64,000 bases of DNA from contig JAPKMW010000038.1 of assembly GCA_026645575.1 (NCBI GenBank), positions 27,093 through 91,092 of the forward strand, written 5' to 3'. A model generated the notes under the pieces. It saw nothing but the letters and a program-made list of their open reading frames with translations, was not told where the DNA came from and made no database searches. Numbering within the stretch: the first letter of the stretch is position 1; each line of letters begins with the position of its first letter. Position numbers and translations under genes: made by a program. This DNA is from Caldilineaceae bacterium (GTDB lineage Bacteria; Chloroflexota; Anaerolineae; Caldilineales; Caldilineaceae). Shown in pieces: positions 26,715 through 37,455 of this stretch.

Positions 26715-29340
26715 AAGACGGTTGAGCCGCACAGGTCTCCCGGATCAAGGCACATGTTTGATCCGGGAGCGGTGGTACAACAACTTTGATCGGTCCCGCA
26801 ACTAGTTCATCTGTATTGCCCTCTTGTAGACGCATCCGTTCACCCGTTACCGGATCATACAAACCCAGTGCGACCGTTACTTCCATACCAGGCAAAACAG
26901 TTGTCGGTAGCGCAAGCTGTCGCCATTCGCTCAGTCCAACCACCGCAGTATTGGTTGTAAAAAAACGGGGCGGGCCATCCACTTGGGCTATGGTTGTCGC
27001 TCCCTGGCGCAGATGGACAAAGGCCACCAGATGCGCTGGCCAATCGACAAAGGATTGATCACCCCAAAGCATTGCTAAATCAAGGTTCCCGCCCGTAACA
27101 ACCTGCCGGGGCGCCCAAAGGGTAACTGGTATTGGTTGTTCTCCAACCAGAAATGCATCTGTAACTTGCGTTTTCTCTGTTGGTGGCGGTGCGGTGGACG
27201 CGGGTAATGGCGTTACTTGGCCCAGATGATTGCGTTCAAATAATTGCACCAACGTCGTCCCTGCAGCACTCTGCAAAAGCGTCTGGGTAGTTGGCCCCAG
27301 CGCACGCCGTTGTTCAGCCCCAGAGACACGTATCCCCCACAACTTGGGCAGATACAAGGAGAGCGTCTTCGCACAGACCGTCTCACCCACCTGCCACCGT
27401 TCCGGCGGATACCAGAGCAGCGCCGGCGGGGCAGTAGAGAATGAATAAAGCAGATCGCCCGCCGGCGCCATAATTTCCATTTGGGGCGCAACCGGCGCAG
27501 ATGAAAACCCTGCACCAACTTGCCAACAGACCTCAACTTGCGTTTGCCGCCAGCGGGGCCAATCTGTCACGTGGGCGCCGACAAAGGTAAGCGCGCTAGC
27601 GGCTGCCCTCGGTTCTGCGGCAATCGCTTCCCCAAGGGCAAACGCATAAAAAGCGTCGGGAATGACTTTATTGGGATTGTCGCGTCGCAGCAACAGAAAA
27701 CCATCGGCGCCATCAACTACACCCCAAGCGCCAGCCAACAAGGTGTCAACCCGGCTTTTGAGATCGCCGGGCGCCATATCAGTATTGGTCGTCACATCAA
27801 GCAGCGCCCAGTCGGCCTGACCAGCGGTGTTCAATTCCGCCAGACCAATGGGGAATTGATAAATGTAGCGACGCAAGCTCAAGTGGGGATGCACCGCCGC
27901 TGTCGCCGTTACCGCGGCGTCTTCGGGAATTTGTTCTGTAAAGCGGCGCAACAGGCGGTGATGAGCCGTCATCGGTGTGGGATCGTAACGCGCGGCGAAT
28001 GGCCCGCGACCGGTCGCATGATAGGTTGTCCCACTCCACCCCAATAGCCAGAGAACACAGGCCAACACAATGAGTGGTCGCAACGCCGTGCGCGCATTGG
28101 TAAAAACCGACGCCAGCGCCATTGTCCCGGTACTCGCCGCCGCCAGATGTTGATAGCTGGCCGACGTACCGCTGGTCAACCGACTCAACCACCGCCAGAG
28201 CCGCGCCAGGCCATACGCAGCGCTTACGGCGAAATAGGGCACGAGCGGCGCACTGTAATGAAACTCGCCATAGTATTGCGCCGGGTAGGCGCTCAACAAA
28301 TTTGCCAGCAAGAGCGGCAGCGCCAACAAGATGATCTCCGGCGCCAGAAGACTCAGCAAGCCAAAGGGCGCCAGCAACCCCCACAAGTATTGTACGCGCA
28401 CCGGCTCGGTTGCGATCTGCCAGACTACGCCTGGCTGGGTAAAAAAGCTCTTAAAAATATCTGCCGGCGAATCGCCCAATGCGCCGTAGCGTCCAAAGTA
28501 GACACTCTCCGCCGTGTCATAAATCTGGGTGGCATGGGCGGGAATGATGACGAAGGTGGCGAGGTAGAACCAGAGGAGAGCGACTAGAGTGACTGACAAG
28601 GTGACGAGGTGACAAGGTGACAAGGTGATCGTTCGGGCTTGCCACAGATTGCGCCAGGTTGCCCAGAAGCCTAAGCCGGCGGCGAGGAGGGCCATCTCTT
28701 CTTTGACGGTGGCGACGAGGAGGGTGGCGATGACGAAAGACCAGAGGCGTTCCCGTTCGATGGCCCAGAAGGCCCAGAACAGGAAAGGGACAGCCAACGG
28801 CGCGGCATGAAATTCGGTGAGGACAGCCGATTGGAGTTGCGGCGCCAGTAAATAAGCCAGGGCCAACGCCAACGCCATTGGGCGCGTCATTTGGCGCAGC
28901 GGTTCGATCTGCCAGATTTGGCTGCGTTCGCGAGGGGGAAGCGTTTTGTCCAGCAGCAACAAGGCCAGTTCATAAAGCGGCCAGGCGCCGACAGCTACAA
29001 AAATTACCTGGAGCAGTAAGAGTGCGCGCACATCTTCCCAGAGCCACAGCACCGGGCTAATGAAAGCCAACATCGGCTCGACATGGTCGGTTAGCCGGCT
29101 GGCAATGATGCCGGTGTCGGTCGATTCGACAAAGCGACCACGGCTGCTGTTCCAAATGGCCTGGGTAATCTGCCCCAAATCCGCCTTGTGGGTGCGCATT
29201 CCCAGGTGCAGGTCGAAGGCAAGGCGACTAAAGAGAACAACATAACCGATAATCGCCAGCCAAAGCAGAACACGATAGCTGTCAATTTTCGTAATTCGTA
29301 ATTCGTAATTCGTGATTCGTGATTTGTGATTTGTAGACAT
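26704..29340 (-). CDS. DUF2079 family membrane protein
   Basis: An 878-residue polytopic membrane protein of the DUF2079 group, presumed lipid-linked-sugar glycosyltransferases of GT-C type. Markers are the first helix followed by MRTHKADLGQITQAIWNSSR and then TEFHAAPLAVPFLFWAFWAI. About 11-12 helices occupy residues 20-480; the rest is a soluble beta-rich domain. Start: ATG 29340 (MSTNHKSRITNYELRITKID), 20 bp after the DegT stop. That N-terminus is encoded by a 7-bp repeat array, so the ancestral start may have been different. A second array gives ARTITLSPCHLVTLS in a loop near residue 240. Last gene of the glycan-like operon. Confidence 0.82.
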   Translation of the reverse strand: MSTNHKSRITNYELRITKIDSYRVLLWLAIIGYVVLFSRLAFDLHLGMRTHKADLGQITQAIWNSSRGRFVESTDTGIIASRLTDHVEPMLAFISPVLWLWEDVRALLLLQVIFVAVGAWPLYELALLLLDKTLPPRERSQIWQIEPLRQMTRPMALALALAYLLAPQLQSAVLTEFHAAPLAVPFLFWAFWAIERERLWSFVIATLLVATVKEEMALLAAGLGFWATWRNLWQARTITLSPCHLVTLSVTLVALLWFYLATFVIIPAHATQIYDTAESVYFGRYGALGDSPADIFKSFFTQPGVVWQIATEPVRVQYLWGLLAPFGLLSLLAPEIILLALPLLLANLLSAYPAQYYGEFHYSAPLVPYFAVSAAYGLARLWRWLSRLTSGTSASYQHLAAASTGTMALASVFTNARTALRPLIVLACVLWLLGWSGTTYHATGRGPFAARYDPTPMTAHHRLLRRFTEQIPEDAAVTATAAVHPHLSLRRYIYQFPIGLAELNTAGQADWALLDVTTNTDMAPGDLKSRVDTLLAGAWGVVDGADGFLLLRRDNPNKVIPDAFYAFALGEAIAAEPRAAASALTFVGAHVTDWPRWRQTQVEVCWQVGAGFSSAPVAPQMEIMAPAGDLLYSFSTAPPALLWYPPERWQVGETVCAKTLSLYLPKLWGIRVSGAEQRRALGPTTQTLLQSAAGTTLVQLFERNHLGQVTPLPASTAPPPTEKTQVTDAFLVGEQPIPVTLWAPRQVVTGGNLDLAMLWGDQSFVDWPAHLVAFVHLRQGATTIAQVDGPPRFFTTNTAVVGLSEWRQLALPTTVLPGMEVTVALGLYDPVTGERMRLQEGNTDELVAGPIKVVVPPLPDQTCALIRETCAAQPSSVP
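28591..28628. repeat. GTGACAA heptamer array inside DUF2079 gene
   Basis: Five units of GTGACAA type. On the minus strand it is read as TLSPCHLVTLS between two helices, frame unbroken. The same unit occurs at 38354-38393 and 60359-60395. Confidence 0.9.
29288..29335. repeat. ATTCGTA heptamer array encoding the DUF2079 N-terminus
   Basis: Six to seven units of ATTCGTA/ATTCGTG/ATTTGTG directly follow the start codon and are read as NHKSRITNYELRIT. Same unit as at 19822-19857. Confidence 0.9.
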
Positions 29341-29360
29341 GCCGGTGCGTCGATTGCAAA

Positions 29361-30557
<1,197 letters not shown>

Positions 30558-30638
30558 GTTAACTTTCTCAATAAAGCTAGGTAGGATAGCGATAGCTTGC
30601 CTGGTATCGTGTAGGCAGGAGGAACAGAATGGTAAAGA

Positions 30639-31295
30639 TTAGAAACCTGCATCCCAAATATCAGCAAGGTCTAACACAAACCCACGAACAACTGACTCAC
30701 CGGTGATTTGTACTGGATTAGACAAATATTCGGGGGCAGCGCTTGGGCGATAGATATAAACCTCTTGCGTCTCCAGGATGAGCAACCAACCGAGTTGCGC
30801 ACCGTTGTCGATGTATTCTGCCATCTTTTCCTTCAGGTCGTCCACGTCATCGGTTGGCGACTGCAACTCGATTACAAAATCAGGGCAGAGCGGTAAACAT
30901 TTCTGCTTCTGACGGGGCGTCAAGCCAGTTAATTGTTCATACCGCACCCAAGCGCCATCCGGGGAGCGCGTTGCGCCGTTAGGCAAGATGAAACCGGTGG
31001 AAGAATCAAAGGCGACGCCGCGCTTGTTTCGCTTTGCCCAGTGTCGCAAGGCATAGGTCAATTCAGCATTGCGGCTACCAGTTTCCCCACCAGCAGGACA
31101 CATAATGATCACCATTCCCGTTGCGGTGCGTTCGATGCGTAATTCACGGTTGAGTTGGCAGAAATCAAAAAACTGGTCGTCATCCAGATGAATCACTGGA
31201 TCAAACTGGATTTCCAACCGCGGCGATGGCGCCGTCAACCCTGGCTGGTGCATGCCATTTTGATACGCTGTTTTTTCCTTAGTCAAGGTGTCCAT
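30639..31295 (-). CDS. Uma2 family endonuclease-like protein
   Basis: A 218-residue Uma2 (DUF820) protein with PD-(D/E)xK-type fold. The typical features are MVIIMCPAGGETGSRNAELT, FDSSTGFILPNGATRSPDGA and LCPDFVIELQSPTDDVDDL followed by KMAEYIDNGAQLGWLLI. Uma2 genes are strongly expanded in Cyanobacteria and Chloroflexota; activity is mostly unproven. It is placed between the epimerase (28 bp) and DegT (81 bp) genes, an odd position suggesting that it was inserted into the operon. Confidence 0.88.
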   Translation of the reverse strand: MDTLTKEKTAYQNGMHQPGLTAPSPRLEIQFDPVIHLDDDQFFDFCQLNRELRIERTATGMVIIMCPAGGETGSRNAELTYALRHWAKRNKRGVAFDSSTGFILPNGATRSPDGAWVRYEQLTGLTPRQKQKCLPLCPDFVIELQSPTDDVDDLKEKMAEYIDNGAQLGWLLILETQEVYIYRPSAAPEYLSNPVQITGESVVRGFVLDLADIWDAGF

Positions 31296-31323
31296 TTTAA
31301 AATCCTGTTGTCGCTACCTCATC

Positions 31324-32316
31324 CTACCAATAGTGCCGCCAATGTTCCTGATAATAAGTCAGCGTCTGCGCCAACCCTTCCCGCAAATCGGTTTGGGGTC
31401 GCCAGCCGAGGATAGACTCTATTTTAGCATAACTAGAATAGACATCTCCAATATCAATCTTTTTGCGATCCGCTGGCCAGGGAACGGTGGTCACGTTGCC
31501 ATGCCCCGCCAGTGCCACAATGGAATGCGCTAAATCATAGAGCGTGACCGGTTGGAGACCGCCCAGGTTATAGACCTGTCCATTGGTTTCGTCGGTCGCA
31601 CCGACGCGTAAGAAAGCATCGACCACATCGTCAACAAAGGTCAGATCGCGCTGCTGTTGACCGTCGCCATAGAGTTGAATCGTCTTGCCCTCGACGGCCA
31701 GCCGCACAAACCAGCCGATAAAGCCTTGCCGGTTGTGCTTCATGAGTTGACGCGGGCCGTAGGTGTTGGTGAGCCGCAAAGAAGTGGTGCGCAAGCCGTA
31801 GGCCGTGTGATAAACAATGTGATACCACTCGCCCGCCAGCTTGTTGACGCCGTTGACATCGGTCGGGTGTTGGAGGTGTTGTTCATCCAGCGGCAGATAG
31901 TGGGGCTTGCCATACTGTTGGCGGGTGCCGGCGTAAACTACTTTGATGGTCGGGTTTTCATGGCGACACGCCTCCAAGATAGAAAGTTGCGCCCGTGCGT
32001 TAATCTCCAAATCGGCCATTGGGTCGGTCATCGAATCGATATGGCTGACCTGACCGGCCAGGTTGAAAAGCACATCTTTGCCCTGCACCAAGGCGCGCAT
32101 GGAGTATGGGTCGCGCACATCGGCAATGTTGAGGTGCAACCGATCTTCATAGCCGGCCAGGTTAAAGCGATTGCCGCCATAGTCAGGAATGAGCGAATCA
32201 ACCAGGGTGACACGCGCCCCCAGGTCAACGAGCCGACGCGCCAGATTCGAGCCGATAAAGCCCAGGCCGCCGGTGATCAAGATGGTACGGTTACGGTAGA
32301 AGTCCAGATAAGTCAT
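31324..32316 (-). CDS. NAD-dependent epimerase/dehydratase (extended SDR)
   Basis: A 330-residue extended SDR acting on nucleotide sugars. The NAD motif is ILITGGLGFIGSNLARRLVD, followed by DVLFNLAGQVSHIDSM. The site where YxxxK is expected reads VNGVNKLAGEWYHIVY: the Lys is there but the catalytic Tyr position is Asn. I recall the same NG-x-NK pattern in related Chloroflexota and other proteins, so it may define a subfamily rather than a mutation. ATG 32316 (MTYLDFYRNRT) is chosen over one six codons upstream. It is 25 bp from the FG-GAP lipoprotein gene and 28 bp from Uma2. Confidence 0.85.
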   Translation of the reverse strand: MTYLDFYRNRTILITGGLGFIGSNLARRLVDLGARVTLVDSLIPDYGGNRFNLAGYEDRLHLNIADVRDPYSMRALVQGKDVLFNLAGQVSHIDSMTDPMADLEINARAQLSILEACRHENPTIKVVYAGTRQQYGKPHYLPLDEQHLQHPTDVNGVNKLAGEWYHIVYHTAYGLRTTSLRLTNTYGPRQLMKHNRQGFIGWFVRLAVEGKTIQLYGDGQQQRDLTFVDDVVDAFLRVGATDETNGQVYNLGGLQPVTLYDLAHSIVALAGHGNVTTVPWPADRKKIDIGDVYSSYAKIESILGWRPQTDLREGLAQTLTYYQEHWRHYW

Positions 32317-32341
32317 AGGGTGAGTATACCGCATCTTGGCG

Positions 32342-34027
32342 TTATGGGCGACTTATCGTGAGCCGGGTTCCCGATTTGATACCTGCCACCACACTCTCTG
32401 CCCCATCCGGCCACTGTACGATTACCTGTTCCAGGGTGGCATCCATCGGTAAGCCAAAGTGGAGACGGGTCGGGTCACCGGAGAGATAACCGCTGAGAAC
32501 GCGCATATCACGGGTGTAGCTTCCCTGATTGGTGACCAGTGTCACCTTGGCCCCGACGGCATCACGGTTCGGCACACCGAACCATTGCAGATCCACCTGT
32601 ACGCTCGTACCACCACAAAGCTGATTCTCAAACAACTGGGCCGGACTGCGCAGCGGGTTGACCACAATATCCAGGTCGCCATCTTGATCCAGGTCGGCCA
32701 TTACCATGCTGCGCCCGCTGGCGGTGGCGTTGAGACCCCAGGCCGGCATGGCTTGAAACTGACGCCCCTGCTCATTGCGAAAGACCTGATTCTCTTCGAC
32801 CAGTTCATGGTTGGACAGATGACCAAAGGTGCCTTCTTCAATCATCCCATTGACAACATAAAGATCGAGATAGCCGTCATTGTCCAGGTCGCCAAATTTG
32901 CTCGACCAGCTCCACCCCGTGGCCGCGACACCCCACGCCTGCGCAACATCTTGCCAGAGGCCAGACTGATTGCTGCTTTGGAGTGCATTCGCCATCTCCT
33001 GTGGATCATCAGGTACACGGACCAACCCGCGCTCCATCTTGGCAACCACCGGCAGCCAAGCGGCCATTGTCGCTGGAGCAATATCATAGGGATTCATATC
33101 GGCGGTAAAGAGTTCAGGGCGCCCATCGTTGTCCAGATCACCCTGATCGAGGCTCATGGTGCTGTAGGATGTGACGGCAAAGGGCGCCACCGCTTCCCAG
33201 CCGGTTGCACTGTTCATCCAGACTTGATCACGCACGGCAAAATCGTTGCCGACCAGGATGTCGAGCTGCTGATCTTGGTTGAGGTCAAAGAGACCAAGCG
33301 CTAATGCCTGCGCGGCTTGGGCAAGTTGGGTAGGACGAAAGCGCCCGTTGTCATTCGTATAAACAAAGACACCCCCCTGTCCTGCCAGTAAATAATCATT
33401 GCCCCGATCGGTCAAGAAACCAGCGTCATAGGAAGCTGTCACCAAATCCAGATCACCATCGTTGTCCAGATCGCCCCAGTTGATCACATATGCGGGGTTG
33501 GCGACACCGGGCAAAGTCTCTTTCATAAAGGTCCGTCCGCCCTGATTGCGCCAGTAGTTCAGGGCACCAGTGTTGGTGGTCAGGACAATATCGCGCCAGC
33601 CATTGCCGTCCACATCCAATATGGTAATTGCGCGCGTCGGACCGCTACTCAATTCCGTCTTAGAGAAGGTAAGCGCACCTTCATTCCAGAGAATTGAGTT
33701 GGTGCCGGTCTCACTGCCCAGCACCAGATCGAGATCGCCATCATTGTCGAGATCATTGATTGCCAGCCCAGCGCCATTCGCCGCAAACATACGCACAACG
33801 CCATCGGCTGTGGTCGTGAGGTGGTCAAGCGGGTGATAGACAAAGCGCGCTGTGCAGGCCGTAGGCGTGATGAGCGGCGTAACAAGTACCTGACTCGGTA
33901 TCGACGGCGCGGCCAATGCTTGTTCAGCAGAGAAGGTCGGCTGGTTGGCTTGACATCCAACCAGTGTGTTGAACACCAGCCATAGGCCAGCGACCAGGGC
34001 GATTGTTACACAGCGATTGGTATACAT
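32342..34027 (-). CDS. FG-GAP/VCBS repeat lipoprotein with UnbV/ASPIC end
   Basis: A 561-residue surface protein. The N-terminus is a lipoprotein signal peptide, IALVAGLWLVFNTLVGC, with lipidated C25, which fixes the start at ATG 34027. The body is a beta propeller with seven calcium-loop repeats of DLDNDGDLDLV type. The C-terminus (about 480-561) is an ASPIC/UnbV domain (AVGAKVTLVTNQGSYTRDMR, QVIVQWPDGAESV). Such proteins often bind carbohydrate or adhesion partners. It heads the minus-strand operon of epimerase, Uma2, DegT and DUF2079 genes, consistent with a cell-surface glycan role. Confidence 0.87.
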   Translation of the reverse strand: MYTNRCVTIALVAGLWLVFNTLVGCQANQPTFSAEQALAAPSIPSQVLVTPLITPTACTARFVYHPLDHLTTTADGVVRMFAANGAGLAINDLDNDGDLDLVLGSETGTNSILWNEGALTFSKTELSSGPTRAITILDVDGNGWRDIVLTTNTGALNYWRNQGGRTFMKETLPGVANPAYVINWGDLDNDGDLDLVTASYDAGFLTDRGNDYLLAGQGGVFVYTNDNGRFRPTQLAQAAQALALGLFDLNQDQQLDILVGNDFAVRDQVWMNSATGWEAVAPFAVTSYSTMSLDQGDLDNDGRPELFTADMNPYDIAPATMAAWLPVVAKMERGLVRVPDDPQEMANALQSSNQSGLWQDVAQAWGVAATGWSWSSKFGDLDNDGYLDLYVVNGMIEEGTFGHLSNHELVEENQVFRNEQGRQFQAMPAWGLNATASGRSMVMADLDQDGDLDIVVNPLRSPAQLFENQLCGGTSVQVDLQWFGVPNRDAVGAKVTLVTNQGSYTRDMRVLSGYLSGDPTRLHFGLPMDATLEQVIVQWPDGAESVVAGIKSGTRLTISRP

Positions 34028-34432
34028 TGACTTACAGCAAATTTGGCAAAAATAGTCTTCATCCGTTACAGTTGTTACTTGGCTTTGGGCCAAGCTCACT
34101 TTCCCGCTTCAGGCTGGTGGAAACAGGGTTAAGGATATGAGCACTAGAAGGAGAGTATACACTACTTCTTTGCCAGGGGAAAAGCCCGCTATATCGCGTT
34201 GGCCACCCTTCCTGGAAGCGGCAACTGCCGCCTGCTCATACAAAACGGTTCCCGCCGCTTCCAGGAAAGGTGGCCCGTCACGAATAGTCAGACGAGGCAA
34301 AAGGCTTGGCTAAAAGGAGTTACGCTCACTGTGTTTCTGGGGATTTTATTCTAAACCAAGTAGCGGTAGACGACGCGCTTAAAGCGTAGGTTACGAAAAT
34401 CGACGCTACTGAACTTATAGATCCAAAAACTT
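34028..34432. other. Intergenic region between FG-GAP lipoprotein and topA
   Basis: A 405-bp divergent gap containing the inverted repeat at 34201-34275. No gene is supported; topA has no obvious Shine-Dalgarno motif here. Confidence 0.5.
34201..34275. repeat. 21-bp inverted repeat upstream of topA
   Basis: Arms 34201-34221 (GGCCACCCTTCCTGGAAGCG) and 34255-34275 pair with one mismatch around a 33-nt loop. It lies in a divergent gap, so it is not a terminator of either flanking gene. It is loosely related to the CTTCCCGGAAG repeats at 12.3 and 57.9 kb. Confidence 0.65.
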
Positions 34433-37210
34433 ATGACAAAATTAGTAATTGTAGAATCGCCGACCAAGGCGCGGACGATTCGGAATTATTTGCCGAAAGA
34501 ATATCATGTCGAAGCGAGTATGGGTCACATTCGTGACTTGCCAGCTTCGGCAGCGGAAGTGCCGGCGGCGCAGAAGGGCGAACCGTGGTCGCGCCTGGGG
34601 GTGAATGTCGAACAAGATTTTGACCCGCTTTACGTGGTGCCCGCCAACAAGAAGAAGGTGGTAGCGGATTTACGCAAGCACTTGCAAGAAGCCGATGAGC
34701 TGATCCTCGCCACTGACGAAGATCGCGAAGGCGAGAGCATCGGCTGGCATCTCCACGAAGTGTTGCGCCCCAAGGTGCCGGTGCGCCGCATGGTCTTCCA
34801 TGAGATCACGCGCGAGGCCATTCAACAGGCCCTGCGCGAGACCCGCACCATCGACCAGGATTTGGTACGGGCGCAGGAGACGCGGCGCATTCTGGATCGC
34901 CTGGTGGGCTATACCGTTTCGCCCCTGCTCTGGAAAAAGATTGCGCCCAAATTGTCGGCGGGTCGTGTCCAGAGTGTGGCTGTCCGGTTGCTTGTTATCC
35001 GTGAACGAGAACGGCGCGCCTTCCGCTCCGGCCAATATTGGGACTTAAAAGCCTTTCTCAACAAGCGGCCCGACCGGCCCGATCACCGCTTTGAAGCCGA
35101 GTTGATTTCAGTCGGTGGCGTGCGTGTTGCCAGCGGTCGCGACTTTGACGAAAGCACCGGGCAAGTCGCCGACAAGAAAAATGTTCTCCTGCTCAATCAG
35201 CAAGAAGCGGAAGCATTGAAGACGCGGCTGCGCAATGGCCTGTGGCGGGTGACAGAACTGGATGAGCGCGAGAGCAATCGTTCGCCGGCGCCGCCATTCA
35301 CCACCAGCACTTTGCAACAAGAAGCCAATCGTAAGCTGGGCATGGGCGCCAAAGAGACGATGCGGGTGGCGCAGTCGCTCTATGAAAACGGCTACATCAC
35401 CTACATGCGCACCGACTCGGTGAACCTCAGCGACCAGGCGATCAACGCTGCTCGCCGCCGGGTGACGGAACTTTATGGCGAACAATATCTGAGCGACCGC
35501 CCGCGCCGCTATTCGAGCAAGACCAAAAACGCCCAGGAAGCCCACGAAGCCATTCGCCCCGCCGGTGAGCGCATGTTGCCGGTGGATGAGTTACCGTTGG
35601 GTGGCGAGGAACGCCGGCTCTATGATCTGATTTGGAAGCGCACGGTAGCGACGCAGATGGCGAATGCCCGGCTGCGCTTCACCACCGCCACCATCGCTGT
35701 GGAAGATTGCCTCTTCCGCGCCAGTGGCCGCACAGTACTCTTTGCCGGCTTCTTCCGCGCTTATGTCGAAGGTTCAGACGACCCTGAAGCAGCGCTGGAA
35801 AGTCAGGAATCGCCCTTGCCCCCCTTGCAAATTGAGGAAGAGGTCGATTGCCGCGATCTGCAAGCGCAGGGTCACGAAACCAAACCACCAGCCCGCTACA
35901 CCGAAGCAACGCTGGTGAAGGCGTTGGAAGCCGAAGGCATTGGCCGCCCCAGCACCTATGCGTCGATCATCGACACGATTTTGCAACGCGGCTATGCCTT
36001 CAAGCTGCGCCGTGAACTGGTGCCAACCTTTACCGCCTTTGCTGTCACTAAGCTGTTGGAAGATCACTTCTTTGATCTGGTCGATCTCAACTTCACGGCG
36101 ACAATGGAGCAGCGGCTGGATGATATTGCCAATGGCGAAACCGACTGGCTCACCTACCTGCGCCAGTTCTATCTGGGGCAGACTGGGCTGGAAAGTCAGG
36201 TCAAGGCCAAAGATGCAGGCATTGACCCGCGCCTGGCCAGCGGTGTTGAATTGGAAGATTTGCCGGTGGAGGTGCGCATCGGGCAATTTGGCCCCTTCCT
36301 GGCCAAAGAACGCAATGGCGAACGGGTGACAGCCGGCATCCCTTCTGATCTGCCGCCGGCGGATCTCACGGCGGAGCTGGCCGAGCAACTCTTTAGCCAA
36401 AAAACCGATGGGCCAACCACGCTAGGCATTGATCCGGAAACCGAACGCCCGGTGCTGCTCAAGATCGGCCCCTATGGCCCCTATGTGCAGCTTGGCGAAG
36501 AAGATCAAAATGGGAACAAAAAGCCGAAACGGGTCAGCTTGCTCAAGAACATGGATGCTGCGCAAATCAATCTCGATGTGGCGTTGCAACTGTTGAGTCT
36601 GCCCCGCCTCCTGGGCGAACACCCAGAGACGGGTAAACCCGTCCAAGCCGGCGTCGGGCGCTTTGGCCCCTATGTCGTCCACGACGGCGGCTTCACCAGC
36701 CTCAAGAAGGATGACAATGTCCTGGAGATAGACCTGGATCGCGCTTTGGAATTGATCGCCTCCGCGGCCAACCGCAAGGATCGCAAAGGGGGCGAACGCA
36801 CTGCCAGCAAGAAGAATGTCCTCAAGGCGTTGGGTGAACACCCGGATGGTGGCGCCATCGCCGTGTTAGATGGCCGCTATGGGCCGTATGTTAACTATCA
36901 AAAGGTCAATGTCACCTTGCCCGAAGGCGTTACCCCAGAGAGTGTAACCTTGGAGCAGGCGTTGGCCTGGGTCAATGCCAAAGCCGGTAAAAAAGGCGGT
37001 GCAACCCGCAAGAGCAGCGCCAAAGCGGCAAAGACGCCGGCCAAAACCGACAGCGCGGCGGCAAAAAGCAGCGCGGCGAAAAGTAGTACCACCAAAGCCA
37101 GCGCCGCCAAAAAGAGTAGTGCGGCGGTCAAGACGAGCAGTGTTACCAAGAAGAGTAGTACAGCTAAGGCACCAACCACCACGAAAAAGAGCAGCGCGAA
37201 GAAGGCGTAA
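34433..37210 (+). CDS. topA: DNA topoisomerase I (type IA)
   Basis: A 925-residue type IA topoisomerase that relaxes negative supercoils. The Toprim domain has [17 protein letters not shown] and the DxDxE motif [15 protein letters not shown]. The active-site tyrosine is Y324 in [33 protein letters not shown] and [12 protein letters not shown] are standard. The C-terminus has no tetracysteine zinc fingers; instead it has three or four GxFGPYV-type repeats ([38 protein letters not shown]) and a last 70 residues of Ala/Lys/Ser/Thr repeats (KKSSAK type), a DNA-binding tail. The ATG at 34433 lacks a clear ribosome-binding site but is at the family position. Confidence 0.96.
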   Translation: MTKLVIVESPTKARTIRNYLPKEYHVEASMGHIRDLPASAAEVPAAQKGEPWSRLGVNVEQDFDPLYVVPANKKKVVADLRKHLQEADELILATDEDREGESIGWHLHEVLRPKVPVRRMVFHEITREAIQQALRETRTIDQDLVRAQETRRILDRLVGYTVSPLLWKKIAPKLSAGRVQSVAVRLLVIRERERRAFRSGQYWDLKAFLNKRPDRPDHRFEAELISVGGVRVASGRDFDESTGQVADKKNVLLLNQQEAEALKTRLRNGLWRVTELDERESNRSPAPPFTTSTLQQEANRKLGMGAKETMRVAQSLYENGYITYMRTDSVNLSDQAINAARRRVTELYGEQYLSDRPRRYSSKTKNAQEAHEAIRPAGERMLPVDELPLGGEERRLYDLIWKRTVATQMANARLRFTTATIAVEDCLFRASGRTVLFAGFFRAYVEGSDDPEAALESQESPLPPLQIEEEVDCRDLQAQGHETKPPARYTEATLVKALEAEGIGRPSTYASIIDTILQRGYAFKLRRELVPTFTAFAVTKLLEDHFFDLVDLNFTATMEQRLDDIANGETDWLTYLRQFYLGQTGLESQVKAKDAGIDPRLASGVELEDLPVEVRIGQFGPFLAKERNGERVTAGIPSDLPPADLTAELAEQLFSQKTDGPTTLGIDPETERPVLLKIGPYGPYVQLGEEDQNGNKKPKRVSLLKNMDAAQINLDVALQLLSLPRLLGEHPETGKPVQAGVGRFGPYVVHDGGFTSLKKDDNVLEIDLDRALELIASAANRKDRKGGERTASKKNVLKALGEHPDGGAIAVLDGRYGPYVNYQKVNVTLPEGVTPESVTLEQALAWVNAKAGKKGGATRKSSAKAAKTPAKTDSAAAKSSAAKSSTTKASAAKKSSAAVKTSSVTKKSSTAKAPTTTKKSSAKKA

Positions 37211-37215
37211 CCGCC

Positions 37216-37404
37216 ATGTCAACCACCATCAAGCAACGGCTGGCAACATTGATCACGACGCTGATCTTTGCCTATATTCTCTTTCGGGTGCTGGATCGGC
37301 TCTTTATCGTGATCTGGGTGCAGGTGCCGTGGTGGGGGTTGATTGTTGCGGCGGTTGTACTCTATTTGGTGATTGACCATCTGGTACATCGCTTGTTGAA
37401 GTAA
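37216..37404 (+). CDS. Small two-helix membrane protein
   Basis: A 62-residue protein starting 5 bp after topA, so almost certainly translated from the same mRNA. Basic N-terminus (MSTTIKQRLATLIT), two hydrophobic segments (LIFAYILFRVLDRLFIVIW and WWGLIVAAVVLYLVI) and a basic end HLVHRLLK. The function is unknown. Tight coupling to topA and the following bidirectional terminator make it a real gene rather than a chance frame. Confidence 0.65.
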   Translation: MSTTIKQRLATLITTLIFAYILFRVLDRLFIVIWVQVPWWGLIVAAVVLYLVIDHLVHRLLK

Positions 37405-37407
37405 GCA

Positions 37408-37454
37408 CCGACAACGAATTGGGTGAGGCAATTCCTCACCCAATTCGTTGTCGG
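37408..37454. terminator. 21-bp perfect hairpin, bidirectional terminator
   Basis: Arms 37408-37428 (CCGACAACGAATTGGGTGAG) and 37434-37454 pair perfectly with a 5-nt loop. It lies 4 bp after the small membrane protein gene and 2 bp before the end of the convergent U32 gene. TTTATTG follows on the plus strand. Confidence 0.8.
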
Positions 37455-37455
37455 T

